Below the pieces are notes generated by a model. That model worked only from the letters and a program-made list of their open reading frames with translations. It did not search any database and had not been told where the DNA came from. A stretch of DNA of 10,528 nt. It comes from Burkholderiales bacterium (lineage in GTDB: Bacteria; Pseudomonadota; Gammaproteobacteria; Burkholderiales; JAEUOS01). The stretch is from NCBI GenBank assembly GCA_947456845.1, contig CANGUJ010000098.1:1-10528 (forward strand), read 5' to 3'. How positions within the stretch are numbered: position 1 is the stretch's first letter; every line of letters starts with the position of its first letter. The translations under genes and the position numbers were made by a program. Below, piece after piece: positions 1 through 6,678 of the stretch.

Positions 1-338
1 ATGCCGACATCCTCTCCGACCTGGCCGCCGCGCTGGCCGGCAGCCTGGGCATCGCCCCCACCGGCAACATCGACCCGGAGCGCCGCTACCCCTCGATGTT
101 CGAGCCGATCCACGGCTCGGCCTTCGACATCATGGGCAAGGGGCTGGCCAACCCGGTCGGTACGTTCTGGTCCTGCGTGATGCTGCTGGAGCACCTGGGC
201 GAGACCGCCGCCGCGGCGCGCCTGATGGCCGCCATCGAATCCGTGACGGCGAACAAGGCGCTGCACACCGGCGACCTGGGCGGCACGGCAAAAACCGTCG
301 ACGTCACGCGCGCGGTGATCGCCGCCCTCGGGCACTGA
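1..338 (+). CDS. ttuC: Tartrate / D-malate dehydrogenase (decarboxylating), C-terminal part, 5' end outside window
   Basis: This is the last 111 codons of an isocitrate/isopropylmalate dehydrogenase-family enzyme, read in the frame starting at base 3 and ending at a TGA at 336-338. The segment ADILSDLAAALAGSLG followed by GNIDPERR and FEPIHGSAFDI-GKG-ANPVGTFW is characteristic of the tartrate dehydrogenase / D-malate dehydrogenase branch (TtuC/DmlA). LeuB proteins instead have a YEPSGGSAPDI-type motif here. The family performs NAD- and divalent-metal-dependent oxidative decarboxylation of D-malate, tartrate or related 2-hydroxyacids in the cytoplasm. The Asp of the ADILSDL segment belongs to the conserved metal-binding helix. 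The active-site N-terminal half is not visible, so substrate choice among D-malate, tartrate and isopropylmalate cannot be settled. The gene converges on the exported Sel1 protein and shows no link to the paa operon. Confidence 0.85.
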   Translation, partial: ADILSDLAAALAGSLGIAPTGNIDPERRYPSMFEPIHGSAFDIMGKGLANPVGTFWSCVMLLEHLGETAAAARLMAAIESVTANKALHTGDLGGTAKTVDVTRAVIAALGH

Positions 339-490
339 CCTGAAGGAGGCAGGCCGCGCCTCGCAGCACCGGCGCGCCCGCGGCACATGGCGCACCGGGC
401 GGACCACGCCGGCGGTCGTGTGGATGGCACCGGGTCGGCGCGCCTCCATCGGCCTGCGCAGTGCGCGCATGGCGTCCCAGCGATCGACGT
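339..490. other. Convergent intergenic spacer with a GC-rich inverted repeat
   Basis: This is 152 bases between two converging genes. The only structure I see is CGCGCC (355-360) and GGCGCG (371-376), a perfect 6-bp stem with a 10-base loop. Neither side has a T-run, so it is not a convincing intrinsic terminator, though a factor-dependent end is possible. Short open frames here have no start context or recognisable protein. Confidence 0.3.
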
Positions 491-958
491 TCAGTTCAGG
501 CGGTTGGCATACTCGCTGCGCGCGGTTTTGGCACGGTCCAGGGCGGCGGCAAGGTACGCGGCGGTGGGGCGCCCCCGCGCGGCCGCCTGCTGCAGCCAGA
601 AGACCGCCTCGCCGCGATCGGCGCTCACCTGGGGGCCATAGATGTCGCTGCCGAGCAGCAGCATGACGCCGACGACCTCCTGGGCGCGGGCGTGGTCGCG
701 GATCGCGGCCCAGTAGAAGAACTGGTAAGCCTCGCGGAATCGCCCGGCGGCATAGGCTGACTCGGCCTTGGCGACCGAGTCTTCCACGGTCTCCACGTAC
801 GTATCGTCGTTCAGCAGCGCGACCTGCGCCCAATCAGGCGCGGAAGCCGGGTAGCCGGTGCCGCCTTCGGCGGACACCCAGCCCTGCGCCCCCCCTGGCG
901 CGGAGACGAGCATCAGGGCGGTGGTGGCGGCGATGGCGAACAGTTTGCGAGCGTTCAT
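491..958 (-). CDS. Exported Sel1-like repeat protein, function unknown
   Basis: This encodes a 155-residue protein. The N-terminus has MNARK, a hydrophobic stretch (about residues 7-20) and a small-residue region near APGGAQG (about 20-26), which reads as a Sec signal peptide with cleavage near residue 25, so the mature protein is probably periplasmic. From about residue 65 to 145 it is helical and alanine-rich, with two Sel1/TPR-like repeats. AYQFFYWAAIRDHARAQEVV resembles the first, and the second has AVFWLQQAAARG followed by AAYLAAAL. Sel1 repeats form alpha-solenoid scaffolds for protein-protein contacts, but no catalytic residues are apparent. The start is chosen because GGAGGGA lies about 4-6 bases upstream of the ATG. 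The gene lies 243 bases downstream of the MBL-fold gene on the same strand and probably has its own promoter. I do not recognise a specific named family. Confidence 0.75.
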   Translation of the reverse strand: MNARKLFAIAATTALMLVSAPGGAQGWVSAEGGTGYPASAPDWAQVALLNDDTYVETVEDSVAKAESAYAAGRFREAYQFFYWAAIRDHARAQEVVGVMLLLGSDIYGPQVSADRGEAVFWLQQAAARGRPTAAYLAAALDRAKTARSEYANRLN

Positions 959-1100
959 GATTCCCTCCGTTTCGGTTGCATTTGCTCCGGCTCCAAGCGG
1001 GCCGGTGCATGCATGATGGTCGGAGAGACTGCGGGCCGCTACCCGTCAGCGCGCCGCCGATGTGCGCAAACGCACCTGCGAACGCGCGGGCCGGGCAGAC

Positions 1101-1118
1101 GCGTGAACTGCGTCACGC
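1101..1118. promoter_or_regulatory. Perfect palindrome GCGTGA-N6-TCACGC, CRP/FNR-like spacing
   Basis: GCGTGA (1101-1106) and TCACGC (1113-1118) are exact inverted repeats around ACTGCG. GTGA-N6-TCAC is the core of binding sites for CRP-type regulators, whose best-known consensus is TGTGA-N6-TCACA. It lies about 145 bases upstream of the Sel1-protein start and beyond the 3' end of the MBL gene. The 9-mer CGTGAACTG at 1102-1110 recurs at 1135-1143, 33 bases away. A weak 5-bp stem, GTGCG-CAAA-CGCAC, is at 1062-1075. A regulatory role is inference, and a 6-bp palindrome in GC-rich DNA can occur by chance. Confidence 0.25.
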
Positions 1119-1201
1119 TCCACACCCGCGCAGCCGTGAACTGGTTCGCACGCGGCGGCAGCGGCGGCCGCGCTTCCCGCCGGGCAGCGGCATGCCGGAG
1201 C

Positions 1202-2149
1202 TCAGGCGATGCTGTTCCACATCTCCATGTCGCGCTCGGCGGTCCAGATGCGCGGGTTCTTGATGCCGGAGGCCTCGTCGTAGGCGCGGCTCACATCGAA
1301 AGGCATGCAGTGTTCGTAGATCGGGAAGCTGCCGTAGACCGGGTCGAGCCTGGCGCGGGTATCGGCGTACACCTGCTTCAAGTCCTTGCCCGCCGCAACC
1401 CCCTCCTTCGCGCAAGCCAGCAGCTGGCGCACGAAGTTTTGCGTGAAGTCGATCGCCTTGATCGAATCGGCAGCGTTCTTCAACGCCGGGCCGCGCCCGG
1501 GTACAAGTGAGGTGGGCTTCAAGGCGCGCAGCTTGTCGAGCGTGTCCGGCCACTCCTCGAGCTGGGCGTCGCCGGTGTAGATGCCGGCGTTGTATTCGAC
1601 CAGGTCGCCCGAGAACAGCGTGCCTTCGGAGGGCAGCCAGGCAATGGTGTCGCCGCGCGTGTGGCCTGGGCCGATCTGCATCAGGTTGACCTCCAGCTTG
1701 CCCATGTGGACGGTCATGTTCTTCTCGAACACCATGGTGGGCCAGGTGAGACCGGGTACCGAATCGGCGTTCTGGAACAGCCGCGGGAAGCGCTCGTACT
1801 CGCTCTGCCAGTCTTCCTTGCCGCGCTCGACGATCAACTCGTAAGTGGGCTTGCTGGCGATGATCTGCTCGGCCTTGTAGGCCGAGGCGCCCAGCACCCG
1901 CACCGCATGGTAGTGGGACAGCACCACGTACTTGATGGGCTTGTCGGTGACCTTGCGGATGTTGGCGATCAGGTCCTGCGCCATCACCGGTGTGGCGGTG
2001 GCGTCGACCACCATCACGCCGTCATCGCCGATGATCACGCCGGAATTCGGATCGCCCTCGGCGGTGTAGGCCCAGCCGTGCTCGGAGAGCCGCTCGAAGG
2101 TGGTTTTCTTGGCCGTCATGTCGGCCTTGGAGGCGAACGCTTTGCTCAT
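1202..2149 (-). CDS. Metallo-beta-lactamase-fold hydrolase-like protein with degenerate metal site 2
   Basis: This is a 315-residue cytoplasmic protein with no signal peptide. MBL-fold landmarks appear in order: GVIIGDDGVMVVDA (about 37-50, strand then motif 1 Asp), LSHYHAVR (77-84, in place of HxHxDH), GPGHTRGDT (160-168, His163), FSGDLV (179-184, Asp182) and PGRGPAL (217-223, normally PGHGP). H79, H81 and H163 (site 1) and the bridging D182 are present. The three ligands used only by site 2 are replaced by V83, R84 and R219. The start at 2149 is chosen because GGAG lies 7 bases upstream. A second ATG at 2119 has no ribosome-binding site, and upstream extension would run through the TetR gene. 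It follows the TetR gene by 89 bases on the same strand and may be the last gene of the paa transcript. The fold suggests hydrolysis of a thioester, lactone or ester, for example detoxifying a CoA intermediate. The substrate is not known from sequence. Confidence 0.85.
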   Translation of the reverse strand: MSKAFASKADMTAKKTTFERLSEHGWAYTAEGDPNSGVIIGDDGVMVVDATATPVMAQDLIANIRKVTDKPIKYVVLSHYHAVRVLGASAYKAEQIIASKPTYELIVERGKEDWQSEYERFPRLFQNADSVPGLTWPTMVFEKNMTVHMGKLEVNLMQIGPGHTRGDTIAWLPSEGTLFSGDLVEYNAGIYTGDAQLEEWPDTLDKLRALKPTSLVPGRGPALKNAADSIKAIDFTQNFVRQLLACAKEGVAAGKDLKQVYADTRARLDPVYGSFPIYEHCMPFDVSRAYDEASGIKNPRIWTAERDMEMWNSIA

Positions 2150-2217
2150 CTTTGGGCTCCGTCGGAATTGCCGCGCTGTGGTCGAAACCCGAAATCTTAC
2201 TCTGCCGCCGGGGCTTA

Positions 2218-2236
2218 CCGCGGCGCGCGACCGCGG
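2218..2236 (-). other. GC hairpin just after the TetR gene
   Basis: CCGCGG at 2218-2223 and again at 2231-2236 can pair as a 6-bp stem with a 7-base loop, starting 2 bases beyond the TetR stop codon in the direction of transcription. There is no U-run after it, so it is a poor intrinsic terminator. It could slow transcription, protect the 3' end of the upstream message or partly uncouple the MBL gene. CCGCGG is self-complementary and common in such DNA, so the call is weak. The rest of the 2150-2238 gap holds only a weak -10-like TAAGAT on the - strand. Confidence 0.25.
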
Positions 2237-2238
2237 GT

Positions 2239-2841
2239 TCAGCGGCCGCCCAGGCCGTTGAACATCACCCGGGTGACTTCGGCCGCATAGTCGGCGTAGG
2301 TGAGCGGCCCGTCCGGCGAGAGCCAGGTGAAGGTCCAGTTCATCGCGCCCATCAGCATCATGGTGAGCGCGCGCAGGTTGGCGGAGTTGACGCGCTGCGG
2401 GAAGGCGCGCCGGATCGCGTCGGCGAACGCGTCGACCACCGCCCGCTCGCGCTCGACGATGCGCTCGCGCTGCGCTTCGCCGAGAAACTTGACGTCGTTG
2501 AGCAGCGCGATGTGACGGGTGCGTGCGGTCCGGTAGGCATCGAGGAAACCCGCGATCAGCCATTGGAGTTCGTCGCGCGGCTTGGCGCCCTGGCTTGCGG
2601 CCCGCTCGCGCACCTGCACCGCGATGTCGAGCAACTGCCGGGTATGGCGATCGAGCAGGTCATACAGGATGGCTTCCTTGCTCTCGTAGTAGTGGTACAG
2701 GCGCGCCTTGGAGGCGCCGCTCTTCTCCGCGATATCGGTCATGGAGCAGGCGGCGTAGCCGGCCTCGGCGAAGGCCGCCGCGGCATTCTCGAGGATCGCC
2801 GCGCGCTGCGACTCGTAGTCTGCCGCCTGGGTGCGCGCCAT
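2239..2841 (-). CDS. paaR: TetR-family transcriptional repressor, probable PaaR
   Basis: This is a 200-residue TetR/AcrR-type regulator of normal family length. The N-terminal DNA-binding domain spans about residues 10-60: ILENAAAAFAEAGYA, then the helix-turn-helix MTDIAEKSGASKARLYHYYESKEAIL (about 34-59), a close match to the TetR signature. The remaining ~140 residues are a helical ligand-binding and dimerisation domain, with the C-terminal TetR_C-type segment about 95-195. The gene starts 49 bases after the paaE stop, in the same direction, with only a weak ribosome-binding site. In Burkholderia cenocepacia the TetR-type PaaR represses paa genes and responds to phenylacetyl-CoA. Position and the palindrome in the paaA promoter support the same role here. 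Because the repressor gene sits downstream in the operon it would control its own level. The family call is firm; the symbol is by context. Confidence 0.88.
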   Translation of the reverse strand: MARTQAADYESQRAAILENAAAAFAEAGYAACSMTDIAEKSGASKARLYHYYESKEAILYDLLDRHTRQLLDIAVQVRERAASQGAKPRDELQWLIAGFLDAYRTARTRHIALLNDVKFLGEAQRERIVERERAVVDAFADAIRRAFPQRVNSANLRALTMMLMGAMNWTFTWLSPDGPLTYADYAAEVTRVMFNGLGGR

Positions 2842-2890
2842 CGCTCAAGCCCTGCCCGGCGCCACGCGTTCGGCACGGCACGGCACCGGA

Positions 2891-3979
2891 TTAGCGTTCG
2901 TCATAACTGACCACGACCCGCGCGGTGAGCGGATGGGCCTGGCAGGTGAGGACGAAGCCGCGCGCGGTTTCATGCGGCTCGAGCGAAAAGTTGCGCTCCA
3001 TGCGCACCTCGCCCTCGAGCACGCGGGCGCGGCAGGTGCAGCACACGCCGCCCTTGCACGCATAGGGCAGGTCCATTCCCGCCGCAAGGCCGGCGTCGAG
3101 CAGCGCCTCGCCGTCGAACGGCACGCGCAGCGCGCGCGCCTTGCCGTGCTGGATGAGCTGCACCTGCGCCGACGGGGCGCCCGCATCCGCCACCCTGCGC
3201 GGGCCGGCGGCGGGCAGGGGTGTGCCGAAACGCTCGACATGGATTTTTTCGCGCGCCACCCCGGCGGCCATGAGCGCCGACTCGGCCGCATCCATCATCG
3301 GCCCCGGCCCGCAGATGAAGGCCTCGTCGATGGTGTCCGCGGGAACCAGGGCTTCCAGGAACTGCGCGCAGCGCTCGGCGTCGAGCAGGCCGTTGAAGAG
3401 CGCCACCTCCTGCGGCTCGTCGCTGATCACGTGGTAGAGCGCCAGCCGGCCGAGATGACGGTTCTTGAGTTCCTCGAGTTCCTCGGCGAACATGATCGAG
3501 GCTACCGAGCGGTTGCCGTAGATCAGGCTGAAGCGGCTGGCCGGCTCGCTCTCGAGCAGGGTGCGGATGTTGGAGAGCACCGGCGTGATGCCGCTGCCTC
3601 CGGCGAAGGCCACATAATGCTTGCGATGCGCCGCATCCACGGGCGTGAAGAAGCGCCCGTCGGGCGTCATGACATCGATGACCATGCCGGGCCGGAAGGT
3701 CGCGGCGGCGAATCCGGAGAAGCGGCCGCCCTCGATGCGCTTGATGCCCACGCGCAGTTCGCCGTGGCGCTCGTAGTCGGACACCGCGCAGCAAACCGAG
3801 TAGGAACGGCGCAGTTCCTCGCCGTCGACCATCGCCTTGAGGGTGATGAACTGGCCCTGCGCGAAACGGTAGGCGTCGCGCAATGCGGCCGGCACGGCGA
3901 AGCGCACCGATATGGCGTCGGCGGTCTCCCGCCGTACATCAGCGATGGCAAGCGGGTGGAAAGCGGGACTCGAACTCAT
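2891..3979 (-). CDS. paaE: Phenylacetyl-CoA 1,2-epoxidase, reductase subunit PaaE
   Basis: This 362-residue cytoplasmic electron-transfer subunit passes electrons from NAD(P)H through FAD and a [2Fe-2S] centre to the di-iron site in PaaA. Domains in order: FAD-binding barrel (about 8-115) with RRSYSVCC (57-64); nucleotide-binding domain (about 118-245) with GGSGITPVLSNIR (127-139) and CGPGPMMD (223-230); and plant-type ferredoxin domain (about 270-360). The iron-sulphur ligands are C308, C313, C316 and C346, in the exact Cx4CxxCx29C ferredoxin pattern. The start at 3979 is chosen because its ATG overlaps the paaD stop as ATGA, indicating translational coupling, and because MSSSPAFHPL matches the normal PaaE N-terminus. 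The open frame continues 39 codons upstream inside paaD, but that is not a plausible extension. Length, motifs and gene order all agree. Confidence 0.97.
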   Translation of the reverse strand: MSSSPAFHPLAIADVRRETADAISVRFAVPAALRDAYRFAQGQFITLKAMVDGEELRRSYSVCCAVSDYERHGELRVGIKRIEGGRFSGFAAATFRPGMVIDVMTPDGRFFTPVDAAHRKHYVAFAGGSGITPVLSNIRTLLESEPASRFSLIYGNRSVASIMFAEELEELKNRHLGRLALYHVISDEPQEVALFNGLLDAERCAQFLEALVPADTIDEAFICGPGPMMDAAESALMAAGVAREKIHVERFGTPLPAAGPRRVADAGAPSAQVQLIQHGKARALRVPFDGEALLDAGLAAGMDLPYACKGGVCCTCRARVLEGEVRMERNFSLEPHETARGFVLTCQAHPLTARVVVSYDER

Positions 3980-4509
3980 AAGGGCTTGAAATAGTCGAAA
4001 GGCTCGCGGCAGTCCACGCAGCGATACAAGGCCTTGCAGGGCGTGGAGCCGAATTGAGAGAGCAGTTCGGTGCCGGCCGAGCCGCAGTGCGGACACGCCG
4101 GGGTCTTCTGCATGTTCGCGCCGCGTGGCACCAGGCGAATGATCTGGCCGTCGCGGCTGCCGGCCGGGGCCGGTGGCGCGATGCCGAATTCCTTCAGGCG
4201 CGCGCGCCCTGTTGTGGTGATCCAGTCGGTGGTCCAGGGCGGCGCAAGCCGGGTGACCACGCGCACAGCGATGCCGGCCCGGGTCAGCGCCTCGCGGATA
4301 TCGCTTTCGATGACATGGGTGGCCGGGCAGCCCGCATACGTGGGCGTGAGGCTTACCTCGACCCCGTCATCGCCCACGGCGATGCCGCGCACGATGCCCA
4401 GGTCCACCACCGAGATGACCGGGATCTCGGGGTCGGCGACCGTGGCCAGCACCGCCCAGGCCCGCTCGACGGTGTCCGCGAAATAGGGGTCTGACCCCAT
4501 TTCTTTCAT
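3976..4509 (-). CDS. paaD: Phenylacetate degradation protein PaaD, Fe-S/metal-centre maturation factor
   Basis: This 177-residue MIP18/DUF59-family protein is needed for an active epoxidase but is not part of the purified PaaABCE core. The N-terminal domain (about 10-95) carries DPEIPVISVVDLGIVRG (26-42) and the reactive-cysteine motif TYAGCPA (C61), shared with SufT/MIP18 proteins. The C-terminal tail (about 135-177) is a zinc-ribbon-like knuckle: C139-P-H-C142, then C158, C164 and C167, ending FDYFKPL. Its role is probably assembly or repair of the oxygenase metal centres. It follows paaC by 13 bases and overlaps paaE by 4. Two starts are possible: the ATG at 4509 (MKEMGSD) and one 3 codons later at 4500. 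Neither has a strong ribosome-binding site, so the longer one is listed. Confidence 0.95.
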   Translation of the reverse strand: MKEMGSDPYFADTVERAWAVLATVADPEIPVISVVDLGIVRGIAVGDDGVEVSLTPTYAGCPATHVIESDIREALTRAGIAVRVVTRLAPPWTTDWITTTGRARLKEFGIAPPAPAGSRDGQIIRLVPRGANMQKTPACPHCGSAGTELLSQFGSTPCKALYRCVDCREPFDYFKPL

Positions 4510-4522
4510 GCCCGCGCTTTCT

Positions 4523-5302
4523 TCACCATTGCGCGCCGGGGTGGGCGCGCGCCAGGCTTTGCATCTCGGCCAGCAGGTATTCGAAGTGCTCGCTGTGCTG
4601 GCCGCGACGGCCGGCGCTGGTGAAGGCGCACGCGGCGGGCAGGGTCAGGGTAGCCTCCTCGAGCACGGCGCGGACCTGGGCATCCCAGCCGGCCTTGAGG
4701 TCGGCACCGCGCACGCCGATGCCGCGCGCGGCCAGGTCTTCCTCCAGCGCGTCGGCGGCGAACAGCTCGTTGCAATAGGGCATGAGCTGGTCGAGGGCGC
4801 GCTGGCAGCGGGCATGACTGTCCGCGGTCCCGTCGCCGAGGCGCACTACCCAGTCGGCGGCATGGCGCAGGTGGTAGGCGGTTTCCTTGGCGGATTTCGC
4901 CGCGATCGCGGCCAGGTCCCGATCGGCGGAATCCGTCAGGGCGCCCCAGCATTGCGCCTGCCAGGCGAAAAACAGCAGGTTGCGCACGACCGTGAAGCCG
5001 TAGCAGGCGCCGTGCGCGCGGCCGCGCTCGATGCCGCTATTGGGCAGCTCGCACAGCGTGAAATTGCGGAACTCGGCCGTGTCGCGGAAATAGGCGAGCG
5101 CATCCTCGTCGCGCCCGGCGCCCTCGAGCCGGCCCGCGTGGGTGAGCAGAAGGCGCGCCTGCCCGACCAGATCGAGGGCGATGTTGGTGAGCGCGATGTC
5201 TTCTTCCAGCACCGGGCCGTGGCCGGTCCACTCGGCCAGGCGTTGTCCGAGCACCAGGGAAGAGTCGCCCAGGCGCAGGAGGTATTCGATATGCGGGTTC
5301 AT
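4523..5302 (-). CDS. paaC: Phenylacetyl-CoA 1,2-epoxidase, structural subunit PaaC
   Basis: This 259-residue ferritin-like helical protein pairs with catalytic PaaA to form the epoxidase heart. It supports substrate binding and stability and does not itself perform the chemistry. Family marks visible are EYLLRLGDSSLVLGQRLAEW (6-25), EDIALTNIALDLVGQAR (34-50), the long helix KETAYHLRHAADWVVRLGDGT (139-159) and the C-terminal GRRGQHSEHFEYLLAEMQ (231-248). The length is normal for PaaC. It starts 33 bases after the paaB stop, with only a weak purine stretch (GAAGA) upstream of the ATG, so translation may partly depend on ribosomes arriving from paaB. It is followed 13 bases later by paaD. No frameshift or lost segment is seen. 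Confidence 0.97.
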   Translation of the reverse strand: MNPHIEYLLRLGDSSLVLGQRLAEWTGHGPVLEEDIALTNIALDLVGQARLLLTHAGRLEGAGRDEDALAYFRDTAEFRNFTLCELPNSGIERGRAHGACYGFTVVRNLLFFAWQAQCWGALTDSADRDLAAIAAKSAKETAYHLRHAADWVVRLGDGTADSHARCQRALDQLMPYCNELFAADALEEDLAARGIGVRGADLKAGWDAQVRAVLEEATLTLPAACAFTSAGRRGQHSEHFEYLLAEMQSLARAHPGAQW

Positions 5303-5335
5303 CGTCTTCGATCGGGCACAGGCGGCGCGCAGGCG

Positions 5336-5623
5336 CTACATGTGCTCGACTTCCTTGGGCAGCTTGTAGAAAGTGGGGTGGCGGTACACCTTGTCGGCCA
5401 TCGGATCGAACATCTCGGCCTTGTCGTCCGGATCGCTGGCCGTGATCGCCTCCGAGGGCACCACCCAGATCGATACGCCCTCCATGCGGCGGGTGTAGAC
5501 GTCGCGCGCCATCTGCACGGCCTGCTTCGCGTCGACCGCGTGCAGGCTGCCGACATGGCGGTGATCGAGTCCCTGCTTGCTGCGGATGAACACCTCCCAC
5601 AGCGGCCATTCCTTGCGTTCCAT
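5336..5623 (-). CDS. paaB: Phenylacetyl-CoA 1,2-epoxidase, subunit PaaB
   Basis: This 95-residue protein is the standard size for PaaB, the small bridging subunit. It is required for oxygenase activity and is thought to connect PaaAC heterodimers and assist electron transfer from PaaE. Recognisable segments are the opening WPLWEVFIRSKQGLDHRHVGSLHA (about 6-29), then DVYTRRMEGVSIWVVPS (about 41-57) and the C-terminal KVYRHPTFYKLPKEVEHM (78-95). It has no cofactor motifs. A GAGGAG ribosome-binding site lies about 9 bases before the ATG. It begins 30 bases after the paaA stop and ends in TAG, 33 bases before paaC, in the classic paaABCDE order. Confidence 0.97.
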   Translation of the reverse strand: MERKEWPLWEVFIRSKQGLDHRHVGSLHAVDAKQAVQMARDVYTRRMEGVSIWVVPSEAITASDPDDKAEMFDPMADKVYRHPTFYKLPKEVEHM

Positions 5624-5653
5624 GATTGCGTTCTCCTCAGGGTCGGCGTTGGG

Positions 5654-6646
5654 TCAGGCGGCGCGCTTGCGGGCGCGGGCGCCCTGCTTGCGCGCATGGG
5701 CCAGCGCCGCTTCGCGCACCCATGCGCCGGCCTCATGCGCCTCCACTCGGGTGGCGAGGCGCTCGCGATTGCAGGGACCTTCGCCGCCCACCACCCGCCA
5801 GAATTCGTCCCAGTCGATCGGGCCGATGTCGTAATGCCCGCGCTCGGCATTCCACTTGAGTTGCGGGTCGGGAATGGTCAGGCCCAGCAGTTCGGCCTGC
5901 GGCACGGTGGCGTCGATGAATTTCTGCCGCAGGTCGTCGTTGGAAATGCGCTTGATGCCCCATGCCGCGGATTGTCCGCTGTGCACCGAGTCCTTGTCAG
6001 GCGGGCCGAACATCTGCACCACCGGCCACCACCAGCGGTTGAGCGCGTCCTGCGCCATGGCCTTTTGCGCCGTGGTGCCGCGGGACAGCGCCAGCATGAT
6101 GTCGAAACCCTGGCGCTGATGGAACGACTCCTCCTTGCAGATGCGGATCATGGCGCGCGCGTACGGCCCGTAGGAACAGCGGCACAGCGGGATCTGGTTC
6201 ATGATGGCCGCGCCGTCGACCAGCCAGCCGATGGCGCCCATGTCGGCCCAGGTGAGCGTGGGGTAGTTGAAGATCGAGGAGTACTTGGCGCGCCCGGCGT
6301 GCAGCGCCTCGAGCATCTGGTCGCGCGACACGCCCAGGGTTTCGGCCGCCGCATACAGGTACAAGCCGTGGCCGCCCTCGTCCTGCACCTTGGCCATGAG
6401 AATGGCCTTGCGCTTGAGCGAAGGGGCGCGGGTGATCCAGTTGCCTTCCGGCAGCATGCCCACCACCTCGCTGTGGGCATGCTGGGAAATCTGCCGCACC
6501 AGCGTCTTGCGGTAGGCCTCCGGCATCCAGTCGCGCGGCTCGACCTTGCGGTCTGCGGCGATGCGCGCGTTGAACGCGGCCTCCTCGGGCGTGGACGCGG
6601 GGGCCAGCGTGGGCGCGCCGGCCAAATCCATGGCTTGGGTGTACAT
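5654..6646 (-). CDS. paaA: Phenylacetyl-CoA 1,2-epoxidase, catalytic di-iron subunit PaaA
   Basis: This 330-residue bacterial multicomponent monooxygenase inserts one oxygen atom of O2 into the aromatic ring of phenylacetyl-CoA, giving ring-1,2-epoxyphenylacetyl-CoA. The ferritin-like core shows the paired di-iron motifs E90-G-G-H93 (in VQDEGGHGLYLY) and E173-S-F-H176 (in CKEESFHQRQGF). E60, in HSEVVGMLPEGNW, is a likely further ligand. Other hallmarks are EPRDWMPEAYRKTLVRQISQ (about 36-55) and NRWWWPVVQMFGP (203-215). The tail (about 311-330) is Ala/Arg/Lys-rich and probably disordered. The start at 6646 has GGAG 7 bases upstream and sits about 26 bases below the predicted transcription start. 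It is the first gene of the operon and divergent from the histidine kinase. Key residues are intact, so it should be active. Confidence 0.98.
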   Translation of the reverse strand: MYTQAMDLAGAPTLAPASTPEEAAFNARIAADRKVEPRDWMPEAYRKTLVRQISQHAHSEVVGMLPEGNWITRAPSLKRKAILMAKVQDEGGHGLYLYAAAETLGVSRDQMLEALHAGRAKYSSIFNYPTLTWADMGAIGWLVDGAAIMNQIPLCRCSYGPYARAMIRICKEESFHQRQGFDIMLALSRGTTAQKAMAQDALNRWWWPVVQMFGPPDKDSVHSGQSAAWGIKRISNDDLRQKFIDATVPQAELLGLTIPDPQLKWNAERGHYDIGPIDWDEFWRVVGGEGPCNRERLATRVEAHEAGAWVREAALAHARKQGARARKRAA

Positions 6647-6678
6647 GCGATGACTCCGGCAATCTTGAGAACGCGCGG

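Noticed and set aside
355..376. GC hairpin between the dehydrogenase and the Sel1 gene as an intrinsic terminator
   Set aside because: It has a 6-bp stem with a 10-base loop and no T-run on either strand.
1013..1510. A + strand open frame opposite the 3' end of the MBL gene and its intergenic region
   Set aside because: Its translation is Arg/Ala-rich without motifs. It overlaps the MBL gene, whose conserved C-terminus is clear.
2150..2563. N-terminal extension of the MBL protein up to 2563
   Set aside because: It would overlap most of the second half of the TetR gene, adds Arg-rich sequence without homology, and the ATG at 2149 has its own ribosome-binding site.
2831..3994. A 387-codon open frame on the + strand opposite paaE
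   Set aside because: It is a mirror frame of paaE with no motifs. The paaE frame has intact FAD, NAD and ferredoxin signatures.
3980..4096. A 39-codon N-terminal extension of PaaE
   Set aside because: It lies within the Cys-rich end of paaD. The ATGA overlap and the usual PaaE N-terminus support 3979.
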